Part shown: positions 24,601-33,755 of the stretch, in pieces
Layout: every line of letters begins with the position of its first letter
How positions within the stretch are numbered: position 1 is the stretch's first letter
Assembly (NCBI RefSeq): GCF_003226565.1
Contig: NZ_QKOE01000023.1
Location: 1-55,959, forward strand
DNA from: Parazoarcus communis SWub3 = DSM 12120
GTDB taxonomy: Bacteria > Pseudomonadota > Gammaproteobacteria > Burkholderiales > Rhodocyclaceae
Reading direction: 5' to 3'
DNA: 55,959 nt
The notes under the pieces: model-generated
Told to the model about the DNA's origin: nothing
The model's database searches: none
Seen by the model: the letters and a program-made list of their open reading frames with translations, nothing else
Program-made: the position numbers and the translations under genes

Positions 24601-26175
24601 TTATGTCAGCTGCCCCCAGGCCGAAACGATATGCGCCGCGCTACGATGCGCCAGCGCCGACGCCGTAAACGTCGGATTGACCGCGCCACCGGACGGGAAA
24701 AGCCCAGGCCCGGCGATGAACAGGTTGGCCAGGTCGTGGCAGCGGCCGTATCCGTCGGTGACCGAACTTGCCGGATCCTTGCCCATGCGGGTGCCACCGA
24801 GCAGATGCATGCTGACCAGCGGGCCATGCCAGGCCGCCTTGGCACCCGCCGCTTTCATGATCGCCTGACCTTCTTCCATTGCATGCCGATGCAGGCGCAC
24901 GGCGTTGTCGTCGAAGCGGTGGATGACACGCATCTTCGGCATTTCGTCGACGGCTGCGCCGGGCACGAACTCCACCCGGTTCTCTGCAAGAGGCAGGCTT
25001 TCGCCCACTGCAGTCATAGATGCAAAGCGGTTGGCGGCGTCTTCCATGAAGCGGTTGAATGCCTCGCCAATCAGATCGGGCCGGCTGCAGGCAATGCCGA
25101 GCAGGTCGTTCGGCTTGACCGAATGCGCTGCCAGCCATTGGTAGCCGCCGATGAAGTCCTTGCCCGGCGCGGCTGCCTTGGCGTAGCGATCCTGGCAGAC
25201 CAGTTGGCCGCCACTGACACCGAGCTGACAATCGGTATCCTCATCGAACATTCCGAACACCCCGCCCGCAGCGTGGGTGTGCAGATACCGCCCCACGGTG
25301 CCAGAGGCATTGGCCAGACCCTGCGGATGACGGTCGGTGGCCGAGGCCAGCAACAACCGTGGGGTCTCCAGCGCGAAGCCGGCCACCACGACCAATGCGG
25401 CGGGCTGGAACAGGCGCTCACCCCGCCCATTGCGCACGATCACGCCTATGGCGCGACGCCCGGGCTGATCGGTGACGATGCGCTGTACTCGATGCTGGTG
25501 ATGCACCACCGCCCCTGCTTCGACCGCCCACTTCAGGTAGGTGGTCTGCGGGTTGGCCAACGCACCCGTGGGACAGCCTGCATCGCACCAACCGTCATAC
25601 ACGCATGAGGCTCGCCCCTTGAAGGGCTGGGTCGCAATGGCCAGCGGCAAGGGAGCCACCTGCATGCCCAGTGCCTCGAAGCCCCGCGCCAGGATCTCGC
25701 CCTGACGAAAACGTGGAATCGGCGGTAGCGGGTAGGCGGCACCGGGAGGCCGCCAGCGTTCCATTTCCGCATCACCGGCAATGCCAACCTCGGCCTGAAC
25801 CGCATCATACGAAGTACGCAGATCGTCGTAGCCGATCGGCCAGTCCGCCGCCACGCCATGGCGCGACTGCATGTCGAAGTCCTCAGGGTGCAGGCGGAAC
25901 CAGCACGCATAGTGATGCGCTGCTGCACCGCCACTACCCTGGCCGGTATTGAAGGTGATACCCAGCGGGTGCGCGCCAGTGCTTTCAAGCAGATCCGGCG
26001 TGCCCTTTAGGCGGCGCGCCCAGATCTGCGAACTTGTCATATCCTGCAAGGTGCGTGCAGGACCCGCCTCGAACACGGTCACCCGCTTGCCCGCAGCAGC
26101 CAGCCGGGCGGCCATGACACTACCGGCCTGACCGGCACCAATGACGACGACGTCGACCGCTTCCAGTGTCTTCAT
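24601..26175 (-). CDS. GMC-family FAD dehydrogenase (gluconate/alcohol dehydrogenase-like large subunit)
   Basis: A 524-aa flavoprotein. The FAD motif is VIGAGQAGSVMAARLAAAG; the signature segments GQGSGGAAAHH, HLLGGTRMG and the C-terminal GLFPSGGAVNPTFTASALA (Asn-Pro-Thr) are those of membrane-associated gluconate 2-dehydrogenase/sorbitol-type enzymes. It lies 3 bp after the small-subunit gene. Such enzymes oxidise an alcohol and pass electrons to a cytochrome c subunit and quinone; no cytochrome gene is in this operon. Two XylS-type boxes precede the operon. Substrate unknown; in context it may oxidise a hydroxyl of the pathway substrate. Confidence 0.88.
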   Translation of the reverse strand: MKTLEAVDVVVIGAGQAGSVMAARLAAAGKRVTVFEAGPARTLQDMTSSQIWARRLKGTPDLLESTGAHPLGITFNTGQGSGGAAAHHYACWFRLHPEDFDMQSRHGVAADWPIGYDDLRTSYDAVQAEVGIAGDAEMERWRPPGAAYPLPPIPRFRQGEILARGFEALGMQVAPLPLAIATQPFKGRASCVYDGWCDAGCPTGALANPQTTYLKWAVEAGAVVHHQHRVQRIVTDQPGRRAIGVIVRNGRGERLFQPAALVVVAGFALETPRLLLASATDRHPQGLANASGTVGRYLHTHAAGGVFGMFDEDTDCQLGVSGGQLVCQDRYAKAAAPGKDFIGGYQWLAAHSVKPNDLLGIACSRPDLIGEAFNRFMEDAANRFASMTAVGESLPLAENRVEFVPGAAVDEMPKMRVIHRFDDNAVRLHRHAMEEGQAIMKAAGAKAAWHGPLVSMHLLGGTRMGKDPASSVTDGYGRCHDLANLFIAGPGLFPSGGAVNPTFTASALAHRSAAHIVSAWGQLT

Positions 26176-26178
26176 CGC

Positions 26179-26745
26179 TTACCCCACCACCGGCCAGGGC
26201 AAGGTCGGCGCGATGTGCGCGCGATAGGCCAGCCCCAGACGCTCGATACCACGTTCGGTACCGAACACCAGATCGGCACCATCCGCCTTGCACACAAAAT
26301 GGAACAATCCAGCCGGTGGCCCTTGCCAGTCCGGTGGCGCACCAGCGGCAATCTGACCAGCCAGTGCCAACCGTCCCTGCGTGCTCAGCTCAAGCAGGCC
26401 TTGCCCATGAAGCGCCCGGGAGAGCCGGTCGACGGCAGCCAGCCCATCAAGATAGAACGCTGCGTGGCTGCCCGACCAGTCTGTGTAACGCAGAAACAGC
26501 ACACGCTGATCCCGCGGCAGACGCAACTGGCTGTCGAGATAGGCCACAGCCCCGGCCTGCGCAGCACCCGGCACCAGGGTATCGAGCCAGACTTCCCAGA
26601 GTGCACTGGCGCCGGCCGTCAACGGCGCCTCCGAAGCGGCCAGTGCAAGGGGGGTGCAAGCGCCCATCAAGGCCATCCCCCCGCCCGCCTTCAGCAAGCT
26701 ACGGCGTGCCGGCGACGCCGGTCTCTGATCATGGATCCGCATCAT
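26179..26745 (-). CDS. Gluconate 2-dehydrogenase subunit 3 family protein, Tat-exported
   Basis: A 188-aa protein with a twin-arginine signal (PARRSLLKAGGG, then a hydrophobic stretch ending at about residue 37). The mature part has the subunit-3 pattern with WLDTLVPG near the start and a long helical segment. In characterised complexes this subunit carries the large GMC subunit, which has no signal of its own, across the membrane by the Tat route. The 3-bp spacing to the GMC gene supports an operon. Confidence 0.85.
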   Translation of the reverse strand: MMRIHDQRPASPARRSLLKAGGGMALMGACTPLALAASEAPLTAGASALWEVWLDTLVPGAAQAGAVAYLDSQLRLPRDQRVLFLRYTDWSGSHAAFYLDGLAAVDRLSRALHGQGLLELSTQGRLALAGQIAAGAPPDWQGPPAGLFHFVCKADGADLVFGTERGIERLGLAYRAHIAPTLPWPVVG

Positions 26746-26918
26746 TGCGCGTTCTCCTGATCGACATGGGGAGAAGGAGCGGACACGGCGCGGCGGACAC
26801 GCACCGGAGCACAGGCATCAATCATGGGCGCACTCTCTGGATGGTTTCGGCATGGAACATCGCTGCCGCTATTGTTGTGACATGCACAAGCAATCTAACT
26901 CGAGCCAACGCGCGTCAC

Positions 26919-26954
26919 TATCCGAAAAACACCATCCGCTATCCGCGAAGCGCA
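26919..26954 (-). promoter_or_regulatory. Two tandem XylS-type boxes for the GMC operon
   Basis: On the minus strand the boxes are TGCG-N6-GGATA (26954-26940) and GGTG-N6-GGATA (26933-26919), 21 bp apart. The proximal box ends about 174 bp upstream of the subunit-3 start, further than at the other promoters. The boxes lie just beyond the stop codon of the neighbouring AraC-family gene. Confidence 0.65.
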
Positions 26955-26980
26955 GTGTTTACTGCGCCCCCTTGCAAGAC

Positions 26981-27997
26981 TCAGCGCCCCAGCGTCGCCG
27001 AGGGGCTTTCGCCAAAGCTGCGTTTGTAGTCGGCAGTGAAGTGTCCGAGATGGGTAAACCCCCAACGCATCGCCACCGCGGTGACCGTGGTGGATTCTGG
27101 CGAGGCGCTGATCAAGGCCTCGCGCACCCGGCGCAAGCGGACGTCCTTCAGGTATTGCATTGGCGTGGTATTGCGAAACTTGCGGAAACCCGCAAACAAG
27201 GAGCGCGTGCTGACCGCGGCGCACTCGGCCAGATCACCGATAGTGATCGGCTCATCGGCATGATCGTCAATGAACCGCTCGACCTTGCGCACATAACTGG
27301 GTGCGACCATCGGAGTATCGTCAGCCAGACGAGCCGAATAGTTATGGGGCTGGCACAACAGCAAGGTGGTGAGCACGGTCTGCTCGATCTGCGCCGCGTA
27401 AATCGGCGACTGAAGCATGCCAGCACCGCTTGCATCATCCTCGCTGATCTCCTGGCACAACCAGTTGAGCAAGCGGACCCAGGCCTGCGCACGCGGCGAC
27501 TGCAAATGCATGGCGGCATCGAACACCACAGGCCGGCGCAGGTCTCCACCAAGGTGCTGCCGGCAGTGGCGCTCGAGCGTCTCGCGATCAATCCGGATGA
27601 ACAGTTTTTCGGTGCTCTCTTCGTGGCGGAAGCGCAGCGATTGCCCCGGGCTGAGCACCGATGCACAGGATGGATCAGACAACACCGTCTGACCACCATG
27701 CTCAATGGTCTCGGCACCTGACAAAGGCATCTGGATCAGGGCAAAGTCACCCAGTTGCCCTGCATCCACCGACACGCTGGCACCGTAGCGCATGCGCCCG
27801 ATACCGACACCGCGCAGCGGCCGGTAATACATTTCGGCACCAAGCCGGCCCGAGCGCCCCACGACATTCAGGCTGTGTTCGCAGAACACCCGGGACACGC
27901 GCGCGCGCGCTTCATCCAGGTCGAAGGTGCTGAACAGCGGAAAATTGCCCAGTGAGGCACGCGCAACGGCGGCCCCCATGCCATGCGAAATCTCCAT
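26981..27997 (-). CDS. XylS-like AraC-family regulator (paralogue 1)
   Basis: About 338 aa. Of two adjacent ATG codons the second (27997) is at better distance from GGAGG. The N-terminal AraC-binding-like domain (FALIQMPLSGAETIEHG, KLFIRIDRETLERH) is followed by a C-terminal double HTH (ITIGDLAECAAVSTRSLFAGF, then AMRWGFTHLGHFTADYKRSFGESP), the typical XylS/BenR end. It shares most motif blocks with the regulator encoded at 37030-38052. Divergent from the padBCD-like operon, with two boxes in between. Likely activates that operon and others when an aromatic-type effector binds (inference). Confidence 0.9.
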   Translation of the reverse strand: MEISHGMGAAVARASLGNFPLFSTFDLDEARARVSRVFCEHSLNVVGRSGRLGAEMYYRPLRGVGIGRMRYGASVSVDAGQLGDFALIQMPLSGAETIEHGGQTVLSDPSCASVLSPGQSLRFRHEESTEKLFIRIDRETLERHCRQHLGGDLRRPVVFDAAMHLQSPRAQAWVRLLNWLCQEISEDDASGAGMLQSPIYAAQIEQTVLTTLLLCQPHNYSARLADDTPMVAPSYVRKVERFIDDHADEPITIGDLAECAAVSTRSLFAGFRKFRNTTPMQYLKDVRLRRVREALISASPESTTVTAVAMRWGFTHLGHFTADYKRSFGESPSATLGR

Positions 27998-28123
27998 CAT
28001 CTCCTCCAGTTCTGCCCGCTTATTGACGAACTTTATTTATGTATAAATTAAAACAGACTTAACTATCCTGTGTCCATTGGTATTTCAGCTTCGTCTCCAT
28101 CCAGCGTACCCCACACCTAAAAC

Positions 28124-28158
28124 TGCATTACCGGGACAGCCTCTGCAGCTCTCGGATA
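28124..28158 (+). promoter_or_regulatory. Two tandem XylS-type boxes for the padBCD-like operon
   Basis: TGCA-N6-GGACA (28124-28138) and TGCA-N6-GGATA (28144-28158) are direct repeats exactly 20 bp apart; the second matches the XylS consensus fully. The proximal box ends 96 bp before the ATG at 28254. A weaker minus-strand match (AATG-N6-GGATA, 28064-28078) faces the regulator gene and could serve autoregulation. Confidence 0.75.
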
Positions 28159-28253
28159 GCAGCAATGAAGGCCGGTGCATAGGCTCTCGTCCATCGCTTC
28201 CGGCATCGGCCGCAAGCGTCCTGCCCCGCGCGGTTTCGCCAGGAGAGAACGAG

Positions 28254-30980
28254 ATGAGCAGTACCCAGAAGGTCTCAACCTACTGTTATCAGTGCGTCAA
28301 TGGCCCCGACATGCTGACCGTCGAGGTCAAGGACGGCGTCGCCACCACGGTCACCCCCAACTTTGATGCTCGCGGCCTGCATCCGGCCGATGGCAAGGTC
28401 TGTGTCAAGCCCTACGGCCTGGTGCAGAAGATCTACAACCCCAACCGCCTGCTCAAGCCACTGAAGCGGACCAATCCGAAGAAGGGGCGCGACCAGGATC
28501 CAGGCTGGGTCGAAATCGAATGGGAAGAGGCACTGGACACCATTGCCGGCCGACTCAACGCCATTCGCGCCGAAAGCCTGGTCGATGAGCAAGGCTACCC
28601 ACGAGTGGCATTCACCACTGGTGGTGCAGCCACGCCTTACTTCTACATGGGCACCTTTGCCTCATTCCTGGCCGCCTGGGGGCCGGTGGACCAGAGCCTG
28701 GGCGCTGGCGGCACAGTGAAGTGCTATCACACCGAACACGTCTATGGCGAGTTGTGGCACCGCGCGTTTACCGTGTGCCCGGATACGCCACGCTGCGAGT
28801 ACATCGTCTCCTTCGGCAACAACATCGATGCCTCCGGCGGCGTCACCAGTGTGCGCCGTCACGCCGATGCACGCGCCCGCGGCATCAAGCGGGTGCAGAT
28901 CGAACCCCATCTGTCGATTACCGGCGCTTCGGCCAGCGAGTGGATTCCGATCCGTCCCAAGACCGACCCCGCTTTCCTGTACGCCATGCTGCACGTGCTG
29001 CTGCACGAGCGTCCGCTGACCGACCTGGATGTGCACTTCCTGAAGGTGCGCACCGGCTCGCCCTACCTGATCGGGCCCAATGGTTTCTTCGTGCGTGATC
29101 CCGCCAGCAAGAAACCCTTGATCTGGGATGCGCGCAAGCAACGCGCAGTGCCCTTCGACACTGCCGATGCCGATCCTGCCCTGCTTGGCAGCTTCAACGT
29201 CGACGGCCTGGAACAGGGCGCTGACGGCAAGACCTGGGAACATCAGGGCATCACCGTTACCACCGCGTTCGAGCACACCCGCACCCTGGTCAAGCCACAC
29301 ACCCCGGAATGGGCCACCGCGATCTGCGACGTTCCGGTTGCCACCATTCGCCGCATTGCCAACGAGTTCGTGGACCACGCCCGCATCGGCGAGACCATCG
29401 AATTCGAAGGCCGCACCCTGCCTTTCCGCCCGGTGGCGGTGATGCTGGGCAAGGGGGTGAACAACGGCTGGGGCGCGTTCGAGTGCGTGTGGGCACGCAC
29501 CGTGCTGATGACCCTGGTCGGCGGCCTGGAAGTCCCCGGTGGCCTGCTCGGCAGCACGGTGCACATCACCGGCATGGACTTCGACCGCATGGCTTCGGTC
29601 GTGCCGCACCCCGACGGCTTCCTGGACTACCCCTTCAACCCCACCGACAAGGAACAGTGGGCCGCACAGCCCCAGGTGCGCCATGGTCACACCACGCTGA
29701 TCCCGATCATTGGTGGCGGGCTGACCAGTCAGCTAATGGGCTCCACCGTGCTCACCTGGATGCGCCTGCAGGGCCGTGCCGCCGACAGTTGGGGCAAGCC
29801 CAAGCCGCCCGACCTGTGGTTCGTCTACCGCTGCAACCCGAACATCTCGTTCTCCGAGACGGACAAGATGGGCGAGACGATGGCGACCTTCCCCTACACC
29901 GTCGCCTTCTCCTACACCCAGGACGAGACCAATCATTTCGCCGATCTGGTGCTGCCCGAAGCGATCGACCTCGAGAGCACGCAGCTGATCCGCCTGGGCG
30001 GAACGCATTACTTCGAGCAGTTCTGGGACAGCCAGGGCTGGGTGTTGCGCCAACCGGTGGTGAAACCACAGGGCGATGCGCGCGACTTCACCTGGATCTC
30101 CACCGAACTGGCCAAGCGCACCGGCCTGCTCGAGGCCTACAACACCATGATCAACATGGGCGCTGCCGGCCTGCCGCTGAAGACCGACAAGTACGACTTC
30201 TCGCTCGATGTCACCCGTGCCCACTCGGTTGAAGAAACCTGGGATGCGGTGTGCCGCGCGGCCAGCGCCGACGTCACCGATGGGCAGGCGGACGACGGGC
30301 TTGCGTATTTCAAGGAGAAAGGCTTCCGGGTCAAGCCCTTCCCCAAGATCAACTGGTATCTGTACCCGCGCATGGAAGACCTGAACCTGCGCTTCGAGCT
30401 GCCCTATCAGGAACGCATCCTGCGCATTGGCCAGGAGCTCTCCGCCCGCCTGCACGAACAGGGCGTCACCTGGTGGGACAAGCAGCTGCACGAGTACGAA
30501 GCGCTGCCGAACTGGAAGGACCTGAACAAGCTGTGGTCCGATGCCTATGAGAAAGCCTACGGTATCCGCGCCGCGGACTACCCCTTCTGGTTGCTGACCG
30601 CACGCAGCATGCAGTACGCGTGGGGCGGTAACGTCAGCCTGCAGATGATCCGCGAGGTTGCCGCCAACGTCGCCGGCCACGACGGCATCATGATCAACAG
30701 CAAGGTGGCCGAGTCGATGGGCATCGAACAGGGCGACCGCATCGAGGTGACCTCACCGGTGGGCGTCACCAGTGGCCGCGCGTTGCTGCGCCAGGGGGTT
30801 CGCCCCGACACCATCGTCATGGTGGGCCAGTTCGGCCACTGGAAGACACCCTACGCCAAGGACCTGGACATGCCCAGCCTGAACAATCTGGTGCCGATGA
30901 ACATGGACCTGGTCGACGGCACCGGCTCCGCCGTCGATGCCGTTCTCGTCAAGATCAAGAAACTCGGGAGCAAGAAATGA
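28254..30980 (+). CDS. padB-like: Molybdopterin oxidoreductase catalytic subunit, PadB-like
   Basis: A 908-aa protein of the DMSO-reductase family. ATG 28254 follows AGGAGAG. The N-terminus STYCYQCVNGPD strongly resembles PadB of phenylacetyl-CoA:acceptor oxidoreductase. The usual CxxCxxxC...C cluster motif is C11, C14 and C50 here, with Pro18 at the third cysteine position; Asp19 next to it may replace the ligand. C157 (VKCYHTEH) is the likely molybdenum ligand. No Tat signal is seen, consistent with a cytoplasm-facing subunit. In Thauera the enzyme oxidises phenylacetyl-CoA to phenylglyoxylate; here the padEFGHI genes are absent, so a related substrate is equally possible. padC and padD counterparts overlap downstream. 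Confidence 0.85.
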   Translation: MSSTQKVSTYCYQCVNGPDMLTVEVKDGVATTVTPNFDARGLHPADGKVCVKPYGLVQKIYNPNRLLKPLKRTNPKKGRDQDPGWVEIEWEEALDTIAGRLNAIRAESLVDEQGYPRVAFTTGGAATPYFYMGTFASFLAAWGPVDQSLGAGGTVKCYHTEHVYGELWHRAFTVCPDTPRCEYIVSFGNNIDASGGVTSVRRHADARARGIKRVQIEPHLSITGASASEWIPIRPKTDPAFLYAMLHVLLHERPLTDLDVHFLKVRTGSPYLIGPNGFFVRDPASKKPLIWDARKQRAVPFDTADADPALLGSFNVDGLEQGADGKTWEHQGITVTTAFEHTRTLVKPHTPEWATAICDVPVATIRRIANEFVDHARIGETIEFEGRTLPFRPVAVMLGKGVNNGWGAFECVWARTVLMTLVGGLEVPGGLLGSTVHITGMDFDRMASVVPHPDGFLDYPFNPTDKEQWAAQPQVRHGHTTLIPIIGGGLTSQLMGSTVLTWMRLQGRAADSWGKPKPPDLWFVYRCNPNISFSETDKMGETMATFPYTVAFSYTQDETNHFADLVLPEAIDLESTQLIRLGGTHYFEQFWDSQGWVLRQPVVKPQGDARDFTWISTELAKRTGLLEAYNTMINMGAAGLPLKTDKYDFSLDVTRAHSVEETWDAVCRAASADVTDGQADDGLAYFKEKGFRVKPFPKINWYLYPRMEDLNLRFELPYQERILRIGQELSARLHEQGVTWWDKQLHEYEALPNWKDLNKLWSDAYEKAYGIRAADYPFWLLTARSMQYAWGGNVSLQMIREVAANVAGHDGIMINSKVAESMGIEQGDRIEVTSPVGVTSGRALLRQGVRPDTIVMVGQFGHWKTPYAKDLDMPSLNNLVPMNMDLVDGTGSAVDAVLVKIKKLGSKK

Positions 30981-31624
30981 CCCGTTATGTAATGGTCGCC
31001 GACCTCAACCGCTGTGTCGGCTGTCAGACCTGTACCGCCGCCTGCAAGCACACCAATGCCACCCCGCCGGGTGTGCAGTGGCGCAAGGTGCTCGACGTCG
31101 AGATGGGCGAGTACCCCAACGTCGACCGCCTGTTCATGCCGGTCGGCTGCCAGCATTGCTCCGATCCTCCGTGCATGGAGGTCTGCCCCAGCACCGCCAC
31201 CGGCCAGCGCAAGGACGGCATCGTCACCATCGACTACGACATCTGCATCGGCTGCTCCTACTGTGCGGTGGCCTGCCCCTACCAGGCCCGCTACAAGGTT
31301 GAAGAGGCGCGCTTTGCCTATGGCGAGACGCCGACCGCAACCGAAGCGATCCGCTTTGACGAAGGCCGCATCGGGGTGGCGCAGAAGTGCACCTTCTGTT
31401 CCGACCGCGTGGATGCCGGTCTGGCCAAGGGGCTGAAGCCCGGCATCGATCCGGAAGCCTCACCCGCCTGTGCCAACGCCTGTATCGCCAATGCGCTGAC
31501 CTTCGGTGACCTCGAGGACCCGGAAAGCAATGTGTCCAAGCTGCTGACCGAGAACACCTGGTTCCGCATGCACGAGGAATTGGGTACCGACCCCGGCTTC
31601 TTCTATCTCTGGAACGAAAAATGA
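30977..31624 (+). CDS. padC-like: Four-cluster ferredoxin-type electron-transfer subunit, PadC-like
   Basis: A 215-aa iron-sulfur subunit whose ATG overlaps the stop of the catalytic-subunit gene (ATGA). Four cysteine groups are visible: NRCVGCQTCTAAC, CQHCSDPPCMEVC, ICIGCSYCAVAC and KCTFCSDRV with ACANAC, enough for four [4Fe-4S] clusters as in DmsB/PsrB/PadC proteins. It conducts electrons from the molybdenum subunit to the membrane subunit. All expected cysteines are present. Confidence 0.9.
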   Translation: MTRYVMVADLNRCVGCQTCTAACKHTNATPPGVQWRKVLDVEMGEYPNVDRLFMPVGCQHCSDPPCMEVCPSTATGQRKDGIVTIDYDICIGCSYCAVACPYQARYKVEEARFAYGETPTATEAIRFDEGRIGVAQKCTFCSDRVDAGLAKGLKPGIDPEASPACANACIANALTFGDLEDPESNVSKLLTENTWFRMHEELGTDPGFFYLWNEK

Positions 31625-32490
31625 TCCAATCCAAAACCGGTCGTTTCGGCACCCAGCACCAGACCAGCTGGGACTGGCGGGCAGCGGTCAACTTCATCGG
31701 CGGCGGCAGTGGCAGCGCCCTGCTCGCGCTGGCCGTGGCGCAGCATTTTCCGGCGGCACCGCCCTGGCAGCTGATGCTGGCCGCCCTGGCGCTGATCGGC
31801 ATCGGACTGCTCAGCGTGTGGGCCGAGATCGGCCGCCCGTGGCGGGCTTTCAATGTGCTGTTCCATCCGCAAACCTCGTGGATGACGCGCGAAGCCTTCG
31901 TCGCCGGCGTGATCGGCGCACTCAGCGTCGCTGCCCTGCTGACCGGCATCGCACCGCTGGCCTGGGCAGCAGGTGCAGCAGGCCTGCTGTTCCTGTATTG
32001 CCAGGGACGCATCCTGCGTGCGGCGCGCGGCATTCCCGCCTGGCGCGAGCCCACCATCGTCTGGCTGATCATCGCCACCGGGCTGACCGAGGGCGGTGCG
32101 TTGCTGGTGCTTGCCGGCACCCTGACCGGCAAGCCTGACGTGCTGGCCATCAGCGTGCTGCTGGCCCTGTGCATCCTCCGCCTGGCGACCTGGCTGCGCT
32201 ACAACCGCCGCATGCTGGCGTCCGACGCGCCGCAATCCACCCGCCGCGCCCTGCTGGCCTGCGGTCGCGTGCTGGTGCCGGTGGGCAGCCTGCTGAGCAT
32301 CGGCCTGCTGGCAGCCGCACTGCTTCAGCCCGGGCTGATGATCGCCGCCGGCACCGCCGCTGCGGTGGCTGCGCTGGGTGCCGGCTGGTACTTCAAGGGA
32401 TTGCTGATCACCCGTGCAGCCCAGGTTCAGGGCTACGCACTTGGCAACAAGCTGCGCCGCGGCCATCCGCTGGCACAGGCTCAGAGATAG
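31621..32490 (+). CDS. padD-like: DmsC/PsrC-type membrane anchor subunit, PadD-like
   Basis: A 289-aa hydrophobic protein with about eight predicted membrane helices; its start overlaps the previous stop (ATGA). It resembles DmsC-type anchors of complex iron-sulfur molybdoenzymes (segment SVWAEIGRPWRAFNVLFHPQ near the second helix). It would pass electrons to the quinone pool. The operon ends here, followed by a terminator. Confidence 0.85.
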   Translation: MIQSKTGRFGTQHQTSWDWRAAVNFIGGGSGSALLALAVAQHFPAAPPWQLMLAALALIGIGLLSVWAEIGRPWRAFNVLFHPQTSWMTREAFVAGVIGALSVAALLTGIAPLAWAAGAAGLLFLYCQGRILRAARGIPAWREPTIVWLIIATGLTEGGALLVLAGTLTGKPDVLAISVLLALCILRLATWLRYNRRMLASDAPQSTRRALLACGRVLVPVGSLLSIGLLAAALLQPGLMIAAGTAAAVAALGAGWYFKGLLITRAAQVQGYALGNKLRRGHPLAQAQR

Positions 32491-32593
32491 CAGGTCGCCG
32501 GACTTGAACCATCGTCTATTCAGCACAGCCGATCCGCCTCAAGTCCGACAGCCGCTTACGGTTCCATGACGGTGCGACGTGTAGGTCGCCCTT

Positions 32594-32628
32594 GCGCGGA
32601 GAGGCCTCCGGGCCTCTCCCGCTTTTTT
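32594..32628 (+). terminator. Rho-independent terminator after the padBCD-like operon
   Basis: The stem GGAGAGGCC (32598-32606) pairs with GGCCTCTCC (32611-32619) around a 4-nt loop, extended by flanking GCG/CGC and followed by six T. Confidence 0.88.
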
Positions 32629-32677
32629 GCCACATGGCCGCAAACCGCATCACCAGGGCCGCCTGATTCACCGCAAT

Positions 32678-32713
32678 TGCGCGATCCGGATAGGTCGCTG
32701 CGGATTTCGGATT
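32678..32713 (+). promoter_or_regulatory. Two tandem XylS-type boxes for the cyclase-family gene
   Basis: TGCG-N6-GGATA (32678-32692) and TGCG-N6-GGATT (32699-32713) lie 21 bp apart. The proximal box ends 55 bp before the ATG at 32768. A terminator separates them from the padBCD-like operon, so the gene has its own promoter. Confidence 0.72.
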
Positions 32714-32767
32714 TCACCTTGCCGCGCCGCCACCGACAATGATCGTTCAATCCTTTGGGAGATTTCC

Positions 32768-33553
32768 ATGACCGAGTCCTCTTCGCTTTCCCGCTTCGCC
32801 CTCGACCTGTTGGCCGGCAAGATCCGCGTCATCGATCTGACCCAGACCCTGTCGCCGGAATTTCCGTCGCTGACGCTGCCGCCCGAACTTGGCCAGTGCT
32901 GGCCCTTCCGCATGGAAGAGATCTCGCGCTACGACGAACGCGGCCCCGCCTGGTACTGGAACAACTTTTCCATGTCAGAGCACACCGGCACCCACTTCGA
33001 CGCACCGGTGCATTGGGTCAGCGGCAAGGATCACCCCAACAACGCGGTAGACTCGATTCCGGTGGAAAACTTCATCGCCCACGCCTGCGTCATCGACTGC
33101 AGTGCCGAAGCCGCTGCCAACCCGGACTTTCTGCTGACTGTCGACTTCGTGGAAAAGTGGGAAGCGCAGCACGGCAAGATTCCGGCACGCTCATGGGTGC
33201 TGCTGCGTACCGACTGGTCCAAGCGCAAGATGCCCGAGGACTACGTGAACGCCCGTGAAGACGGTCCCCACACCCCCGGCCCGGCTCAAGGCCTGGTGCA
33301 GTGGCTGATCGACGAGCGCAATGTGCTGGGCTTTGGCGTCGAATCGATCAACACCGACGCCGGTCAGTCCTATGCCTGGGAAACGCCCTTCCCCTGTCAT
33401 TACCTGATGCACGGCAACAATCGCTATGGCCTGCAGTGCCTGACCAATCTGGATCAACTGCCGCCACAAGGCACCATCATCATTGCCGCACCGCTGAAGA
33501 TCCGCAACGGCTCCGGCAGCCCGCTGCGCGTACTGGCCCTGGTCGGCCAGTAA
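32768..33553 (+). CDS. Cyclase-family metal-dependent hydrolase
   Basis: A 261-aa protein of the cyclase (kynurenine formamidase/isatin hydrolase) family. The metal-binding motif HTGTHFDAPVHW is intact, with VIDLTQTLSPEFP near the start and SWVLLRTDWSK in the middle. ATG 32768 has GGGAG upstream. Family members hydrolyse cyclic amides, N-formyl groups or lactones with Mn2+ or Zn2+. In this regulon it would open a ring or cleave an amide or ester intermediate (inference). It is monocistronic, between two terminators. Confidence 0.88.
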   Translation: MTESSSLSRFALDLLAGKIRVIDLTQTLSPEFPSLTLPPELGQCWPFRMEEISRYDERGPAWYWNNFSMSEHTGTHFDAPVHWVSGKDHPNNAVDSIPVENFIAHACVIDCSAEAAANPDFLLTVDFVEKWEAQHGKIPARSWVLLRTDWSKRKMPEDYVNAREDGPHTPGPAQGLVQWLIDERNVLGFGVESINTDAGQSYAWETPFPCHYLMHGNNRYGLQCLTNLDQLPPQGTIIIAAPLKIRNGSGSPLRVLALVGQ

Positions 33554-33628
33554 GCCCACCCTTCTCTCTGCCCCAGGCGGGGTTGCCTCTCCTCTCCCTG
33601 GACTCGTCCAGACCTCCCCGCCGGCTTC

Positions 33629-33662
33629 AATCCCGGTCGTGAAAGCGACCGGGATTTTTTTT
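33629..33662 (+). terminator. Rho-independent terminator after the cyclase-family gene
   Basis: A perfect 11-bp stem (AATCCCGGTCG with CGACCGGGATT, 33629-33639 and 33646-33656) has a 6-nt loop TGAAAG and continues into a run of T to 33662. A textbook terminator. Confidence 0.93.
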
Positions 33663-33755
33663 GTGACGATGTCGATTTGGTACCTGGTCGCTCGTCGGGT
33701 CAATACGCCGCCCCCTCAGGGCAGCTTGACCCCAGGCAAACCAGGAGACCTCGCG

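Noticed and set aside
28064-28078. Minus-strand XylS-type box facing regulator paralogue 1
   Set aside because: Only the GGATA half fits (AATG-N6-GGATA) and no tandem partner was found, so it is not counted among the operators.
28662-30680. Two long minus-strand frames opposite the padB-like gene
   Set aside because: Shadow frames of a strongly supported molybdoenzyme gene.
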